A stretch of DNA of 25,697 nt from contig JANQRM010000538.1 of the NCBI GenBank assembly GCA_028284565.1, forward strand, positions 1-25,697, in the 5' to 3' direction. Below are positions 24,034 to 25,697 of the stretch, one piece after another (positions within the stretch are counted from its first letter, which is position 1; every line of letters starts with the position of its first letter). This stretch comes from Anaerolineae bacterium. GTDB taxonomy: Bacteria; Chloroflexota; Anaerolineae; Aggregatilineales; Phototrophicaceae. Below the pieces are notes generated by a model. It was not told where the DNA came from. It was given only the letters and a program-made list of their open reading frames with translations, and made no database searches. The translations under genes and the position numbers were made by a program.

Positions 24034-25697
24034 ATGGCTTTTGACGCACCCCGCTTAGATGATCGCGCGTTTCAGGATATTATGGCTGAGGCGTTACAAC
24101 TGATTCCGCATTACTGTCCCGAATGGACCGATCATAATCCGAGTGATCCGGGAATTACACTTGTCGAGCTGTTTGCTTGGATGACAGATATAGTGTTGTA
24201 TCGGCTCAATCGTGTGCCAGATAAACACTTCATCAAATTTATGGAGCTGATTGGGATGCGTTTGTGGGAAGCCGAGCCTGCCAAAGCTCCTGTGACCTTC
24301 TGGCTGACGGCTCCTCAACCGAATGTCGTGACGATTCCGGCTGGAACCGCCGTGGCAACCACCCGAACCGAAACGGAACCTGCTATTGTCTTCACAACAG
24401 ACACCGATTCGGAACTCCATGTCCCAACTTTGACAGCGATTTTAACCAGCCAAGAAGGGCATGACTCTAATCGTCAATTCACGGAACATCATGTCCAACG
24501 GGTGACCAAGGGCTTAGACGAATTCCAGATTTTTGAATCCGAAGTGCCTGCTTCGGGAGATGCGTTGTATCTGTGTTTTGAAGAGGATTTGAGCCACCAC
24601 ATTGTCGGTGTGCATTTTGAAGTGGATACAGCAGAAGGGGCGGGGATTAACCCGAATGACCCACCCTATGCTTGGGAAGTGATGGGGTATGACGAGGAAA
24701 CCAATTGGGATCGGGTCGAAGTTGATTACGATGGAACCTACGGATTCAACGTCACTGGCTTAGTGCGTCTGCATTTGCCTGCCATCCAACGAGCCACCCG
24801 TAATGGGCATACAGGCTATTGGATACGCTGTCGTATCCTCTCTCAAGAGGAATCGGATAGCCCGCGTTATCAAGTCAGTCCACGCATCGGGCAACTCTAT
24901 GCGGAGAGTTGGGGACTGACGGTGCAGACAAGCAATGTCTCGATGGTACGGAATGAGGTCTTAGGGCGTTCTGATGGGACCCCCGGACAACGCTTTTATC
25001 TGACACATTTGCCGGTCGTACCACGTCAACCCGGTGAATACTTGATTGTCCGTCATGATGATGGAACAGAATTCCGTTGGACAGAAGTTCCCGATTTTGC
25101 TGATTCCGGACCCGATGATCGTCACTACACGATTGACAGTATTTCAGGCGAGTTGCGTCTGGCTCCGGCATTACCGCAACGTGATGGTAGTATCAAACGG
25201 TATGGGATGCTCGTTCCAAAGAAGTCCATGCTCATGATGCGGGCGTATCGCTATGGGGGCGGACATGGTGGCAATGTTGCCTCTGATGCGCTGAATGTTT
25301 TGAAGAGTGCTTTGCCTTATGTCGAGCGTGTATCAAATCGGCGTGCGGCGCGTGGCGGGTTGGATGCGGAAGATTTACATGATGCCAAGATTCGCGTTCC
25401 CGGACATTTACGTTCTTTGGGACGTGCCGTGACCACCGCTGATTATGAGTATCTGACTTATGAAGCCGCACCGGGACAAGTAAGTCGGGTGTATTGCCTG
25501 CAACCGCAAAATGGTGTCGCAGGTGAGGTGCAGGTGTTGGTTGTTCCACAAATTCCACAGTTGCAACGCTTTATCGCGCCAGAGAGTCTGGCATTGTCCA
25601 TAGAGTTAAGAGAGCAAATTGAAACTTATCTTGATGAACGCCGGTTGCTATCGACACGCTTGCGAGTGATGGAACCCAACTATACATGGGTACAGAC
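24034..25697 (+). CDS. Baseplate wedge protein (Afp11 / baseplate J-like), truncated by window end
   Basis: The first 554 codons of a large baseplate protein; the frame is open to the right edge. The N-terminus carries the typical start of injection-system 'putative baseplate assembly' proteins: APRLDDRAFQDIMAEALQLI, YCPEWTDHNPSDPGITLVEL, FAWMTDIVLYRLNRVPDKHF and IKFMELIGM. The later part has the baseplate-J-like core: AYRYGGGHGGNVASDALNVL, ARGGLDAEDLHDAKIRVP and SLGRAVTTADYEYLTYEAAP. It corresponds to gp6/Afp11, forming the wedge ring around the hub. The ATG at 24034 follows AAGAGGA by six bases. Confidence 0.94.
   Translation, partial: MAFDAPRLDDRAFQDIMAEALQLIPHYCPEWTDHNPSDPGITLVELFAWMTDIVLYRLNRVPDKHFIKFMELIGMRLWEAEPAKAPVTFWLTAPQPNVVTIPAGTAVATTRTETEPAIVFTTDTDSELHVPTLTAILTSQEGHDSNRQFTEHHVQRVTKGLDEFQIFESEVPASGDALYLCFEEDLSHHIVGVHFEVDTAEGAGINPNDPPYAWEVMGYDEETNWDRVEVDYDGTYGFNVTGLVRLHLPAIQRATRNGHTGYWIRCRILSQEESDSPRYQVSPRIGQLYAESWGLTVQTSNVSMVRNEVLGRSDGTPGQRFYLTHLPVVPRQPGEYLIVRHDDGTEFRWTEVPDFADSGPDDRHYTIDSISGELRLAPALPQRDGSIKRYGMLVPKKSMLMMRAYRYGGGHGGNVASDALNVLKSALPYVERVSNRRAARGGLDAEDLHDAKIRVPGHLRSLGRAVTTADYEYLTYEAAPGQVSRVYCLQPQNGVAGEVQVLVVPQIPQLQRFIAPESLALSIELREQIETYLDERRLLSTRLRVMEPNYTWVQ

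Noticed and set aside
1..25697. tRNA, rRNA, riboswitch, insertion sequence, attachment site or replication origin
   Set aside because: Nothing resembling these was seen on either strand by reading; a covariance-model search could still find a small RNA that I missed.

Overview
The window looks like a chromosomal segment from a Chloroflexota bacterium, probably an Anaerolineae-type lineage. The reasons are moderate GC, Thr/Ala-rich linkers of the 'TATA..' type in membrane proteins, and kinase/FHA proteins with extracellular TSP3-type calcium repeats. This placement is inference from protein style; no rRNA or other phylogenetic marker is present.

Left part (1-7.1 kb) is general metabolism and accessory genes. 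It holds the 3' end of an unknown plus-strand gene, formate-tetrahydrofolate ligase (fhs, minus), a small STAS/SpoIIAA-like protein (plus), and a HisC-type PLP aminotransferase (plus). A gene-poor stretch of about 500 bp follows, with a decayed gene tail on the minus strand. Then come a secreted protein built from 56-residue TSP3 calcium-binding repeats (minus) and an AraC-type regulator (minus).

Middle part (7.1-11.5 kb) is a minus-strand operon: an FHA membrane protein, then a kinase-like FHA membrane protein, then the AraC regulator. The two FHA proteins share one design: cytoplasmic FHA, two Ig-like beta domains, one membrane helix, a Thr/Ala linker, and TSP3 repeats outside. The kinase domain keeps its ATP-binding residues, but the catalytic HRD motif reads HLN, so it is probably a pseudokinase or a very weak kinase.

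Right part (11.9-25.7 kb) is an extracellular contractile injection system (eCIS; Afp/PVC-like, a headless phage-tail-like particle). A PAAR spike tip lies on the minus strand. Divergent from it is a plus-strand run: AAA+ ATPase (Afp15-like), DUF4255 cap/terminator (Afp16-like), a single sheath, tube protein 1, a CxxC protein, a DUF6760 protein, a small basic protein, tube protein 2, a long acidic disordered protein with eight dispersed [IVL]Q[RK] motifs, a LysM-bearing tube/baseplate adaptor (Afp7-like), a VgrG-like spike (Afp8-like), a gp25 wedge (Afp9-like) and an Afp11-like baseplate protein cut by the window end. The tape measure, tail fibre and any toxin cargo are not in the window and may lie beyond the right edge.

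The most notable points are the FHA/pseudokinase/AraC block beside the injection system (a possible post-translational control module, by analogy with PpkA-Fha in type VI secretion), the disordered [IVL]QR protein inside the structural operon, the detached PAAR gene, and a DUF6760 gene whose conserved N-terminus starts upstream of any standard start codon.
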